This document shows positions 34,801-43,295 of a DNA stretch of 64,000 nucleotides, piece after piece. The DNA comes from Paracyclopina nana (taxonomy: Eukaryota; Arthropoda; Copepoda; Cyclopoida; Cyclopettidae), in NCBI GenBank assembly GCA_019096065.1, contig JAGUCH010000003.1, positions 5,332,001 to 5,396,000 of the forward strand, written 5' to 3'. Numbering within the stretch: the stretch's first letter is position 1; each line of letters starts with the position of its first letter. The position numbers were made by a program, and so were the translations under genes. The notes beneath the pieces are model-generated. The model saw only the letters and a list, made by a program, of their open reading frames with translations, was not told the DNA's origin and did not search any database.

Positions 34801-35611
34801 AGGTCTTCTTTGTGGCAGAGGTAGCTTTTGCAAAGGATTTTTTGAGACAATTTTGCCCATCCACAAAGTTCATCCTCTCATCTAGTGTGATCAAAGCCAC
34901 CGAGTCCTTCTCATTGAGGCTCTCAAGAACGAGACCAGCAATAGCTCTGCCCACATCGAGCTGTAGAGTCGACAGGGAGTGTCCTCGGTCCAACAGAATT
35001 ATGGCTTTTTTCCGCTCAGGATTCAACGTTTCTGTGACTGTTTCCAAATGCCAGTTAAAGGCTTGCTGCGAGCAGGCCCTTGCAGCAGGGAACTCCACGT
35101 GGGCTGATTTGTCTGCAGAAATGTAAAACCTTCGCGTGCATCCTTTAGGTACGCTGAGCTCTTGAAAGACTTGTCCAGCAAGTGTGGCTGCCTCAGTTCC
35201 CATCGGTCCATAGTGGATGACAGAGCATCCTTTGTTCACTTCAGTGTTAAGGTGACTTGAACAGCAAGGCGGAGGAGGGGAAAATTCTTTGCTTGGCGTA
35301 CGAGATGCGGAAAACTCAGTGGAAAGATTGCTCAGATGATGCTTAAGGATAGTCAATTTGTTTTCAAGCCTTTGGCAAGCCAAGTCTAGATTACCCTGCA
35401 GGTCTTCTTTATCTTCTATTAATTTTTCATCGCTGATAAGGTCCTGTAGTTGAGCCTCACCCAATTCTCTTCGAGGAAGGCTATTCAAATAGTGGCCAAT
35501 TGAAGCTGCCGGGTAGGAAATGACCACACCATGATCTTGGCCAAGGGTTTGATCACATAAGACCAAAAGCACAAGAAAAAGCGGTCCCACTACCATGGTG
35601 AATGTTTCCAC
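31811..35611 (-). CDS. Cachd1: VWFA and cache domain-containing protein 1 (CACHD1), intronless
   Basis: A 1,266-aa single-exon protein (human CACHD1 1,274). Signal peptide (VVGPLFLVLLVLCDQTLG), then an N-terminal helical region and a VWA domain at about 200-400 with the MIDAS motif DRGHSLS. Two cache-like modules follow (VVLGMDLTMGYLYNML and FLFDHEGYLIVHPS belong to one), then a Cys-rich segment (CPCSVRGRLCILC, CECPCECPLRQCP). One TM (SIGPIAGSIVSAILFLGLSA) precedes a cytoplasmic tail of ~200 residues. The family is related to alpha-2-delta calcium-channel subunits; CACHD1 modulates T-type channels and Wnt receptors in vertebrates. A second same-strand ORF overlaps the tail (31792-32178), which I take as a shadow. 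The start is the first of two nearby in-frame ATGs. Confidence 0.94.
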   Translation of the reverse strand: METFTMVVGPLFLVLLVLCDQTLGQDHGVVISYPAASIGHYLNSLPRRELGEAQLQDLISDEKLIEDKEDLQGNLDLACQRLENKLTILKHHLSNLSTEFSASRTPSKEFSPPPPCCSSHLNTEVNKGCSVIHYGPMGTEAATLAGQVFQELSVPKGCTRRFYISADKSAHVEFPAARACSQQAFNWHLETVTETLNPERKKAIILLDRGHSLSTLQLDVGRAIAGLVLESLNEKDSVALITLDERMNFVDGQNCLKKSFAKATSATKKTFQSHLNAFNRMPTYSHHDHVQGLREAEQLIAEDKSGTVHLFFISSISAIKSPSQWVHAYEKMSDKYSNVVLHIYFMDKEGDLSSLKYFKDTVAKWKGGGRKADLAIVDSTLLLSLNLGNFFNSSKPSCCKAEPLLSSPKINDKDGSPEVIFSLAAPIIIGQSTEAIVGLDISYNFLMEDVAFDNNADSLTYSVIDKSSKSVVYHPKLYTGHEEDFKLFPQGIRLTALDHSIEPSTEEQILIEASGQLSSPRKLILWKHVQNTDLVVVLFRNNRKSVKRLSVPNIGMSPALAVYHRLDLLPESYQGKLCRHMHLPATLEAGSVFLSPTAFANPFDHIHSNLTREEADEVMRYLTSNNSYNSVRPGIKEDVLLLAEALTTWKNMSFSSGMNNYIVRRFSATSKGVLFSYPGSPMLESTDPTAQDWYLTAHQFEHRVVVNRPRLDIGGAGYVVTVSKFISGNDDQNAMSLVLGMDLTMGYLYNMLLDTLPICNNMENVRCFLFDHEGYLIVHPSQFDADEDAKVEGLHLSQVEHLAVKLMTRDKSLVERKKCKRFSDMTLQSYYEFNTTLSISHLSQSHMWTNLHNEDSCLSYQVALLPGTNLFLGLVLSNSTCSKKEDTTFCPCSVRGRLCILCQEEPLSCECPCECPLRQCPLEEALPLCPQQPQSLKPGPSTDHPSQLLSDLALPPCFDPDCSRHSNKDTCFGVIGCSWCAFERKEGQLSMIDQPFCSEQSKCFAGILGAASPYEKLERGSRRIMEDEDGFFRPTPSIGPIAGSIVSAILFLGLSAYCIRNYNKCVCTRSPENNRRLRHGSSLQVANFEEVVEDTTDEELRELGTMKNAVAHQEAIISPYRMNPGYRRPPPGTDSDHGYSTMTPIGDLDSEIVPYLESASARNRIQRMHQRNGAPSSIQSITSSSRTSSPIPTAASVAIAAASIQRNNETFESTVVRGATRQVSNEGAALLSSTTDPLHPLDPETMLPIANKNQFLVSVTVHHASS

Positions 35612-36105
35612 AAAGAAAGGCTAGGTCAATATGACCAAGATTGGTCGTTTTCAAGGTCTAAGAGATGGCATTGACCCATTTCCTTCATTGCTTCCTCAGA
35701 CTTTTTGCTCACACACAAAAAAAACGAGACTTTTTTGCGCTCCCTCCAGTCCTTCACTACATGCACTATGTTTTCATTTGTGAGATTGTAGCGGAGAAAG
35801 CCTTCTCAGCCTTAACTGAAGAATTGAGGCTTCGACAAAAATTACGAGCTGAAATGAAATTACAAAATGTATGATATATAACAAGATTTTCATGATGTAG
35901 TGATAATTAAAAAATAAGGATTACTTAGAATTGAAAGATGGACTGCAAAAAAATATGCTAAAGACTAAAAAAATCATGGTGCAAACTAGTTTTGTCATCT
36001 CTAAAGCCTTATAAAATGTAATTTGGTTCCATAACTTTGTTTATACTTCACCCGGGATTGTATACAGCTCGTAATTTGAACTGCAAAACCCAAAATATTT
36101 TAGCT
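35612..36105. other. Intergenic between divergent CACHD1 and CDC16
   Basis: 494 bp with both promoters. A 69-codon ORF at 35665-35874 shows no recognisable motif and is probably chance. Confidence 0.55.
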
Positions 36106-39058
36106 ATGGGCTCCATTGACCAGTTTTTGGTCAAAGTGCGGTCATTGGCCGAAAAGTACCTTCACAATAGCTCAGTAAGTTGGAAATTCAAGTACCGTCT
36201 AATCATCTTTTATGCTGAATGCCACACAAGGCACAATTAAAGTCGTGCCATTTGGCAAGATATTTTACGATAATGCCTCCTTTTTTTCAAACAGCTTCCC
36301 GAAACTGCCGTTTATTGGTGCAGTCAAGCTGCTAGTTTGAGCCAGGGTGAATCGTCCGATGTATTGCGATGGGCTCAAAGTTTGATAGCCGTCAAGCAGT
36401 ACCACCGAGCAGCGCACATATTGAAGCCTCTCGAGCAGACCTCACTGCAGGGTTGCTTTTTAAGCGCCAATGCAATGTTTTTGGCCAATAACGTGGCTGA
36501 AGCTTTTAAGGTTGTGGAGAATGCTGGCCAAAAGCTGCTGACTAAAGCCAAGATTGAGGAGGCGAAAAGTAATACCAACGCGGATGCAGAAGTAAGTGAA
36601 ACTGGAGGGTTCAGCTCATTTATGGCGTTTATATTAATCCAAACTTTTCAGTGGGTAGTGGCTTTGTTAGTCCTAAAAGGGAGAGTGTTTGAGGCTATGG
36701 ATAATCGGGCTCAAGCTTCAGAAGCGTTCAGAGAAGCTCTATTGTTGGATCCTTATTGCCAGGAAGCTCTTCATGCTTTAGCAAAGCACCAAATGTTGAG
36801 TCGTGATGAGGAGACCATGCTTTTAGATTCTATTACCCTGTCAGAAGACTCTGATGAAGAACTGGTTAGGTTTTTGTACAGCCTTGGCCTCAAAAAATAT
36901 GACAAGCCTGGCGATTTGCTGGTTCCCCAGCCCTTTCAAAGCGTTCTGACCAATAGCCTACACCTTGAAGTAGCTTTGGCAGAGAGGCATTATTACAATT
37001 GTGACTTTGCTGCTAGCCATGATTTATGCAAGAAGGTCATGAAAAAAGATCCCTTCAACGACCTCTGCCTGCCCATTCATATTAGTACACTAGTGGAACT
37101 GCAAAAATCAAATGGTTTGTATAGTTTTTTTTATGTATTTTCTTTCAAATAAGATTGTCTTTTTTTAGACTTGTTCCTCCTTGCTCATCGACTAGTGGAA
37201 CTTTTTCCCGAATGGGTCGTATCTTGGTTTGCTGTCGGCTCTTATTACTTCTTGGTGGGCAAGCAGGAACAGGCTAGACGTTATTTGAGCAGGGCTACTC
37301 AATTGGACCGTGTTTTTGGGCCCTCGTGGCTCGCATATGGACACTCATTTGCTCAAGAAAATGAACACGATCAGGCGACTGCAGCCTATTTCAAAGCATA
37401 CCAATTGATGCCAGGCTGTCATTTGCCCTTGCTTTACATTGGAGTGGAATATGGTCTCACTAACAATATCAAATTGGCCGAAAAATTCTTTTCGGAAGCG
37501 CTAGAAATAGCCCCAGATGATCCTTTTGTCTTGCACGAACTTGGTGTCACTTGTTTTCAGAATGGAGAGTAAGTATTTTTAACGTGCGAGCGTCGGAAAG
37601 AGATTTATTTTTTCCTAATAGCTATGAGGCTGCGGAAAAGCACATGATGAAGGCCCTGATGCAAGTTCGGTCAATCAGGAATTCAACTCTTTCCGGCAAT
37701 TGGGAACCACTGCTCAACAATATTGGACACACCAAGAGAAAGCTTGGAAAGCTTGACGAGGCGTTGTCCTTTCACCGACAAGCTTTGGTTTTACGACCCA
37801 AGAACTCTTCCACTTATTCTGCAATCGGATTCGTACAGACACTATTGCTGCATTATTTCGATGCTGTTGAGTCTTTCCACAAAGCCTTGAGCTTGCGGAG
37901 AGATGATGCATTTTCGACAACCATGCTCAACAATGTGGTAGAGCACTTAGTAGAAGAAGTTACTCCTTTTGAAAGTAAGTGCCTTGTGAAAACACACCCC
38001 TTTCGTTCGCCCTTGGGTACATCCATGTAAAGATCACAAAGTTTATTTAGGTGGTAAAGATCTCTGATCTTTTTTATCTTTAATCGATATTTGGACATTT
38101 TATGCTGATAGATGCGTACGCGCTACTGAAGGTGATTTTATGTTGATAGATGCGTACGCGTTACTGAAGGTGGTCTTTAAACCGACATTTTGCTGGAAAA
38201 GAAAATTGGCTCTACTGGTTAAGGGCTAATCGGTAAAAGGCTATTTGGTGTAAGGCTAATTTATATTGATATTTAGATCGCACTCAGCTGATTTGTAATT
38301 GGTCAATTGGTTAAATTTCTTAGCTGCTATTTTAAATTATGCATTTGGTTTCATGCAACTTTTTTTAGAAGATAGATCTGCTTAGAATAAGTTAACAAAA
38401 ATTTTTCTCGACAAAATCCTTATAATCTCCACCCCCCACTGTTGTTAAGGGTAAAAAAGTACCAAGTACATTTTTGGCATACATCAAGCATGCAATATGA
38501 AACAAAAGATGGAAAAAGGTATGCAACCATAGAAAAGGATCACAATACTTAGAAAGCTGATGATGACACTTTTAAAATGATCATTATGGCTGACCCCTTT
38601 TTGGACGGTTTTTCACCACTTTCTGGACCACTTGTGTGGATATTTGCAATAGCTAGTGATCAAAAAGTATTCCTTCGCATTTGTAACAAAAAGGCCATTG
38701 AGCAAGCTATCAAAGAACTTCTATTATTGCGATTTTTTATGCTGGAGCGTGTATTAATATCAGCCACAAATGCTCCATCTGCAAATGTCCGTATTGAACA
38801 GCTCGAGTGGCACGTTCCCATTTATTATCTTTGTGATCGATATCATAGATTTTCATAGATTTAGAGTACCTTTCTTGCGGCTCACTCACATTTTCTTTTT
38901 TAGATTACCCTACGGAGATACCAAAGTTAGTGTCAATACCAGAAGACTCCAAAGACATGACTGATGAGTCGGTTTCTGATACCTTAAAGACCTCTGGTTT
39001 AACAGAGACCTCTGTAGATGAGCAGGCCTCGAATGATGATGTGGAAATGGCAGATTAA
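36106..39058 (+). CDS. Cdc16: Anaphase-promoting complex subunit 6 (CDC16), TPR protein
   Basis: TPR scaffold of the nuclear APC/C ubiquitin ligase. Six exons (36106-36174, 36295-36591, 36652-37114, 37169-37568, 37622-37974, 38904-39058) give 578 aa (human 620). Strong matches to human include LAERHYYNCDF, VSWFAVGSYYF, YGHSFAQENEHDQA, PLLYIGVEYGLTNN, EPLLNNIGH and RQALVLRPKNSSTYSAIGF. The last exon is a short acidic tail. The 60-nt intron at 36592-36651 has no stop and keeps frame, so retention would add 20 residues. The last intron (37975-38903, 929 bp) is long and contains a 38-bp tandem duplication. The stop codon lies inside ATTAAA. It is divergent from CACHD1 and converges with the isomerase. 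Confidence 0.96.
38101..38176. repeat. Two-copy 38-bp tandem repeat in a CDC16 intron
   Basis: Copies at 38101-38138 and 38139-38176 differ at only a few positions. Each contains the 8-bp palindrome GCGTACGC and ends in ACTGAAGG. Shorter AGGCTAATnGG-type words follow at 38220-38262. Confidence 0.7.
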
Positions 39059-39059
39059 A
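39054..39059 (+). terminator. Poly(A)-like ATTAAA over the CDC16 stop
   Basis: The CDC16 stop codon TAA is embedded in ATTAAA. If used, the 3' UTR would be only a few tens of bases. Confidence 0.4.
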
Positions 39060-39182
39060 ACTATTCTTTATTTATCAAAACACAAAAGCGACTTGTCTCT
39101 TTATGCTAGCCTTAAATCAGCAATTTAAAAAGGTATCGAAAATCTGCATTGTATATTTCCCTCAATGTGCTAAAAAATCGTC

Positions 39183-40058
39183 TTACTTTAATAACTTGCT
39201 CCATAAGGGCCTTGATACTTTCATAAACCAAAACATTCTTGCAATATCATTTTTTCCTTTGCTTTTCAAGAACTTGTACTGAGCATCTAGAAACTTTGGA
39301 CCCAAGAAAGCATCTGCTAGTGCAACAGACTCTTTCATGTTGACTTCTTTATACTCTTGTACTCGGTTTTGCTCTACAAGACTGCGCATTTTTTTGTCTT
39401 TTACCCATTGCTCAGCTTTAGCTTGTGCACGTTCCATAAGCTGATCATGAGGAGTGACATCTTGAATAAGCCCTGCTTCTACAGCTTCTTGAGCAGTTGG
39501 AGCCCAACCTTCTGGGCCAAGCATTCTTTCAGCATTGGCTGCCCCCATGATTCTGGCAAAATGAACACTCGAGCATCCTTCTGGTACAATTCCTAACTTG
39601 GCAAAGGGTGTGGAAAAGGTTGCTTTTTCGCTAGCAATAATGGCATCACATAGTGTAGCAGAGGTTACACATGCACCGATTGCGGGACCATTTGCGGCCA
39701 CAATGATTGGCTTGGGAAATTCAATGAACGCATTGAAAATAGCAGCATTGTTTTGCACTATCAATCCATGCAGTTTCTTGGGGTGCATTGGCTTCAGTGT
39801 GGAAGACAGATTGACTCCAGCACAGTAGTAAGGATCTTTCCCTGTTAGAATAGCTACCTTGGTGTCAGGGTCTTTAGCCAGTCTGGCAAACGAGCCTCGA
39901 ATGGCCATCATCATGGGAGCTGTCCACCCATTCAGCTGTTTAGGACGGTTCATGGTCAGAGTTGTCACCCCATTTCTCCTACTCTCTAGTAGAACATCAC
40001 CATCAGAAGACATTTTGAGCTTCTGGCAATTTTTCTCCAATTTGCTATCAGGCCTCAA
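39183..40058 (-). CDS. Enoyl-CoA hydratase/isomerase family protein (ECI2-like)
   Basis: Single-exon crotonase-fold enzyme, 291 aa from the first ATG or about 276 aa from the second (MSSDGDVLLE, near 40013). The domain fills nearly all of it: FNRP-type motif TMNRPKQLNGW, oxyanion-hole segments AGVNLSSTLKP and ANGPAIGACVTSATLCDAI, and FAKLGIVPEGCSS. The Glu in PEGCSS matches the catalytic base of Delta3,Delta2-enoyl-CoA isomerases (ECI2/PECI), which move double bonds during oxidation of unsaturated fatty acids. There is no ACBP domain and no obvious mitochondrial leader. The C-terminus reads SKLLK, so SKL is present but not terminal and would not be a canonical PTS1. Location is therefore uncertain. 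It is divergent from CDC123. Confidence 0.88.
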   Translation of the reverse strand: MRPDSKLEKNCQKLKMSSDGDVLLESRRNGVTTLTMNRPKQLNGWTAPMMMAIRGSFARLAKDPDTKVAILTGKDPYYCAGVNLSSTLKPMHPKKLHGLIVQNNAAIFNAFIEFPKPIIVAANGPAIGACVTSATLCDAIIASEKATFSTPFAKLGIVPEGCSSVHFARIMGAANAERMLGPEGWAPTAQEAVEAGLIQDVTPHDQLMERAQAKAEQWVKDKKMRSLVEQNRVQEYKEVNMKESVALADAFLGPKFLDAQYKFLKSKGKNDIARMFWFMKVSRPLWSKLLK

Positions 40059-40421
40059 CAGCTGACTATACGAAAGGTCGGATTTTTAAGGCAGAGTCTG
40101 AATCTAAGTCTCTGGGCGGAGTCCAATTTTGACATAACTTTTTATATATTTTCTGCAATTTTTGAAGGATCTTCACAAAATGTAATTAATTTCATAACTC
40201 CTTCATAAACTGCATTTTTACGGCTTGAAATCATCCTCACAGTTGCAAGAAAAAATGTTTAGCTAAATATTTGCCTTAAAAAAGTTCAAACTTTGCTCTT
40301 ATGTTTACATTCACAAAAACGCTAGATTTACTGATATACGAAATTCGCCAAAATATTGCATCAGAAATCTGAAGAAACCTTTGCATTTTCAGTACTTATT
40401 TACTTATCGCGGGCAATCATC
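40059..40421. other. Intergenic between divergent ECI-like gene and CDC123
   Basis: 363 bp shared promoter region. The reading frame of CDC123 stays open upstream to 40356 without an upstream ATG, which I treat as leader. No other feature. Confidence 0.55.
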
Positions 40422-41381
40422 ATGTTGGTCAAAGATGTGAATTGGTGCTCGATTGATAATTGGTACCCTAAGTTCAAAAAAGTCACATTCAAGACGATTG
40501 TGCTGCCGATTCCTAATGACGTGCTTGACTATTTGAAAAGTGACGGATCTCTCATTCTTCCACGAGAGTGCAACGATCCCTCTGAATTTGATGACGATGA
40601 AGATGACTGCAACTGCCAGCCCAGTTTCCCCGAATTCAACACCCTTATTCAGAATTCCATTGATCAGCTTGGAGGCCAGGTATTTCCCAAGTTGAATTGG
40701 AGTGCCCCAAGAGACGCAACCTGGATCGGAATGGGCAACAGCCTGAAATGTGATTCACTATCACACATTTGGTTGCTATTAAAGAGCTCCGAGTTTATTG
40801 CACATGATCTAACGCAACCGTACAAAGACTGCTCTGATGTCGATGATGCGAGGCAAGAAATCAATTATGTGTTGGCCCTCAAGAGATGGAGCAAAAGCGT
40901 CAATCCTGCTTGCGAATTTCGCTGCTATGTAAAGGAAAAGCAACTCATTGCCATCGAACAGCGAGATGCAACTAACTTTTATAGCTACATTTCCGAAGAG
41001 CATCAAGACATCAAAACGGACATAAGAAGCTTTTTTCATGAGTACATCGAGGAAAAGATGGACAGTGATGTGCCGAATCTTGTATTTGATGTGGCACGAC
41101 CCTCCAAGGATTGTGTGAAGCTCATCGATTTCAACCCTTACGGATCTACAACTGACACTTCCCTGTTTGACTGGGAGGACCTCGAATCTTTTCACGTGCC
41201 TAATGACCCAACTCAAGTTGAGCTGAGATTTGTCGAAACTCATAGTGGTATTAGGGCTAGCTCTCTGCGACACTTCTCCTTACCTCAAGATGTGGTGGAC
41301 ATTGCTTGCGGCACAGATCACGAGAAACTCGTCGATTTTTTGCAGCTGCAATCAGACTTGCAAAACAAAACCAATACATAA
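40422..41381 (+). CDS. Cdc123: Cell division cycle protein 123 (eIF2 assembly factor)
   Basis: Single-exon, 319 aa (human 336). CDC123 is an ATP-grasp-type protein in the cytosol that binds eIF2-gamma and drives assembly of the eIF2 complex. The start ATG at 40422 gives MLVKDVNWCSIDNWYPKF, aligning with human MKKEHVLHCQFSAWYPFF. Later motifs match closely: FPKLNWSAPRDATWIGMGNS, the hydrophobic SHIWLLLKSSEFIAHDLTQP, EFRCYVKEKQLIAIEQRD, and VKLIDFNPYGSTTDTSLFDW with the acidic metal/ATP-binding residues. The acidic insert DDDEDDCNC sits where animals have an acidic loop. Its stop lies only 10 bp from the stop of the converging LRR gene. Confidence 0.97.
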   Translation: MLVKDVNWCSIDNWYPKFKKVTFKTIVLPIPNDVLDYLKSDGSLILPRECNDPSEFDDDEDDCNCQPSFPEFNTLIQNSIDQLGGQVFPKLNWSAPRDATWIGMGNSLKCDSLSHIWLLLKSSEFIAHDLTQPYKDCSDVDDARQEINYVLALKRWSKSVNPACEFRCYVKEKQLIAIEQRDATNFYSYISEEHQDIKTDIRSFFHEYIEEKMDSDVPNLVFDVARPSKDCVKLIDFNPYGSTTDTSLFDWEDLESFHVPNDPTQVELRFVETHSGIRASSLRHFSLPQDVVDIACGTDHEKLVDFLQLQSDLQNKTNT

Positions 41382-41391
41382 TTCATGCACT

Positions 41392-42984
41392 TTACTCCCA
41401 AAATAAGTCGACACAATAATGGTTTTGCTCCAAGAACTTTTCGTAGTTTTGCATATCGGCCTTGGTAATGAGCTGGCACGAAAAAAGGCACAAGTGACGT
41501 AATGGTATGTTGGTCTTCTTCAATAATGATTCTTCCAGAGCTCGCATAGTGATGAACGGGATGTTGGTCAATGACATATCATTTAGATAGTCAAAAGCGT
41601 TCAGATTGCTAACTCTGGCAATCAGCTCATCTGTGAAGGATGGGCAGTAGCCCAGCAAAAAAATTTCCAGCCTTTGAGCCCCAATCAGTAAGCTCTCGAG
41701 AACTGGCTCCAGAGGAAACTTTGATGGCATACATTGAATGACAAGTTTCCTAAGTGGCCAATCACTAACTATTGAGCAGTCAGAGAGGGCGTTTGAGAAT
41801 CCATTGTACTGCAACGTCAAGTCCTCCAAAACAGTACAGCTTGAGCATAGAAGAGCCAGGTCAATGTCTTGCACAAAACAAAGGTCAATCCGAGTCAGAT
41901 TGCACCCATGGCTTAGGAAAATGGGCGTCAACCCACGGTCAAAGACGAACTCTTGCTCAAACGAAAACGTGTTCATTTGCAGGATGAGCTCGGTGACTTT
42001 TTCAAAGTCCTTGATGAGGCTTATTCCACTGCCATCACTTTCTAGGTTAGGTTGAATCTCCAAAAGATTGAATTTTGAGGCTTTTGGCGCGACACTTAAG
42101 GCTGCTACCATATAAGGCAAAACTGGAATGGGTAGCTCATTACCAGTGGGTAGAGTGTACTCGATCCAGTCCGTTTTGTATTGAGTAAGGTCCTTGGTTG
42201 CATGAGATAAGCAATGCTGGATGACTTCTAAAGAATGGCTTGTTCGTATCACCAAAAGCTTTTCTTGCAGTAGGAAATATAACTCTGCTATGGCACCGAT
42301 AGAGACATCGTTTTCTCGGAAATCCAAGATTTCTACCTTCTGACATTGCCCATAGCTATGATCTTCTTTGCCATTATGATCTAATGGCATAAACAGAGAT
42401 TTGATCCCGTTGTCTCCAAACATGTTGTTGATTAATTTAAGTTTTCTGATGTTGGGTCCATGAATTCCAAGAAGGCTGACATCTCTGTCTCTCAAACGAC
42501 AGAAGGATAAATTGAGATCGACAATTGAGTTGAATATCTCCAAATGGCTCATGAAAATGGACGACAGGTCTTTGCCTGTAGTGTAAATCAGCTTAGTTAG
42601 CCTAATGCATCTCGTGAGAGCAAGCTCTAGTATCAGCTTGATCTTGGAACCATCCAATATGCAAGACAAGTCAAGGGACTCCAAATACTGTGAGAAAAGC
42701 AAACACACAATTTTAACGAAACTCCTATGAGATCCGGAATAAGAACTTACGGGATTGATCAGGAGATAAATATGGTGCCTTTTGAGAACTTTCTTCCGAG
42801 CTAGCTCACTCAAAATCCTATGACAAGTCATTGGCCCTAGGCAATCAAAGGGTCCCTCCACGAAAAGTAGGTGCTTGTCACCCCAATCCTTTAGGTATTT
42901 GACACACCAAAAACTATCAACATTCTTAACAATATTTTCCTCGGTGATGGCTTTAAGGGACTTCACGGGTAATCGCTTCGGCAT
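41392..42984 (-). CDS. Leucine-rich-repeat protein, Zyg11/Zer1-like N-terminus
   Basis: Two exons, 42984-42751 and 42687-41392, give 509 aa. The first ~80 residues (SLKAITEENIVKNVDSFWCV, then HHIYLLINP) resemble the N-terminus of insect LRR proteins of the Zyg11/Zer1 type, which can be Cullin-2 substrate adaptors. Irregular leucine-rich repeats follow (YLESLDLSCIL, IVDLNLSFCRLRDRDVSLLG, NIRKLKLINNMFGDNGI, VEILDFRENDVS, LTRIDLCFVQDIDLALL, LEDLTLQYNGFSNAL). No catalytic motif, signal peptide or TM is visible. The 63-nt intron (42688-42750) has consensus borders but contains no stop and keeps frame. It is divergent from TFIP11 by 311 bp. Exact orthology is unsure. Confidence 0.75.
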   Translation of the reverse strand: MPKRLPVKSLKAITEENIVKNVDSFWCVKYLKDWGDKHLLFVEGPFDCLGPMTCHRILSELARKKVLKRHHIYLLINPVSSYSGSHRSFVKIVCLLFSQYLESLDLSCILDGSKIKLILELALTRCIRLTKLIYTTGKDLSSIFMSHLEIFNSIVDLNLSFCRLRDRDVSLLGIHGPNIRKLKLINNMFGDNGIKSLFMPLDHNGKEDHSYGQCQKVEILDFRENDVSIGAIAELYFLLQEKLLVIRTSHSLEVIQHCLSHATKDLTQYKTDWIEYTLPTGNELPIPVLPYMVAALSVAPKASKFNLLEIQPNLESDGSGISLIKDFEKVTELILQMNTFSFEQEFVFDRGLTPIFLSHGCNLTRIDLCFVQDIDLALLCSSCTVLEDLTLQYNGFSNALSDCSIVSDWPLRKLVIQCMPSKFPLEPVLESLLIGAQRLEIFLLGYCPSFTDELIARVSNLNAFDYLNDMSLTNIPFITMRALEESLLKKTNIPLRHLCLFSCQLITKADMQNYEKFLEQNHYCVDLFWE

Positions 42985-43295
42985 TTTAAAACACCTCCGA
43001 AGCTCGTGATTTTACGATTACCAGACTGATTACGTGATTAGTTGAGGAAGGTTGCCAGGCAATGACGAAATTTGTTATTTTCAATTACCTGCAATATTAT
43101 CAACCCACTTCTTCGAATTCCTATTCCGTCATTCATTTTGGCGTTAAATGCTAAATTATGTCGTGTTTCAATATCGCCAATCGAGCAACTTTGAGTCTTG
43201 AATGAAATGTCAACAACGTTTTTGCGAGAAGAAGCTGTAAACAAAATAGCGAAAATCCATTTTTACGCTTTTACCCGAGAACGTTAGGTTGTAAA
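42985..43295. other. Intergenic between divergent LRR gene and TFIP11
   Basis: 311 bp that must hold two promoters. No motif is recognised with confidence. Confidence 0.55.

Noticed and set aside
35665-35874. 69-codon ORF upstream of CDC16
   Set aside because: Lies in the shared promoter/leader region and shows no recognisable motif; the CDC16 start is clear at 36106.
38577-38858. 93-codon ORF inside the last CDC16 intron
   Set aside because: No recognisable motif, no splice or poly(A) context, and surrounding repeats make a chance ORF likelier than a third nested gene.
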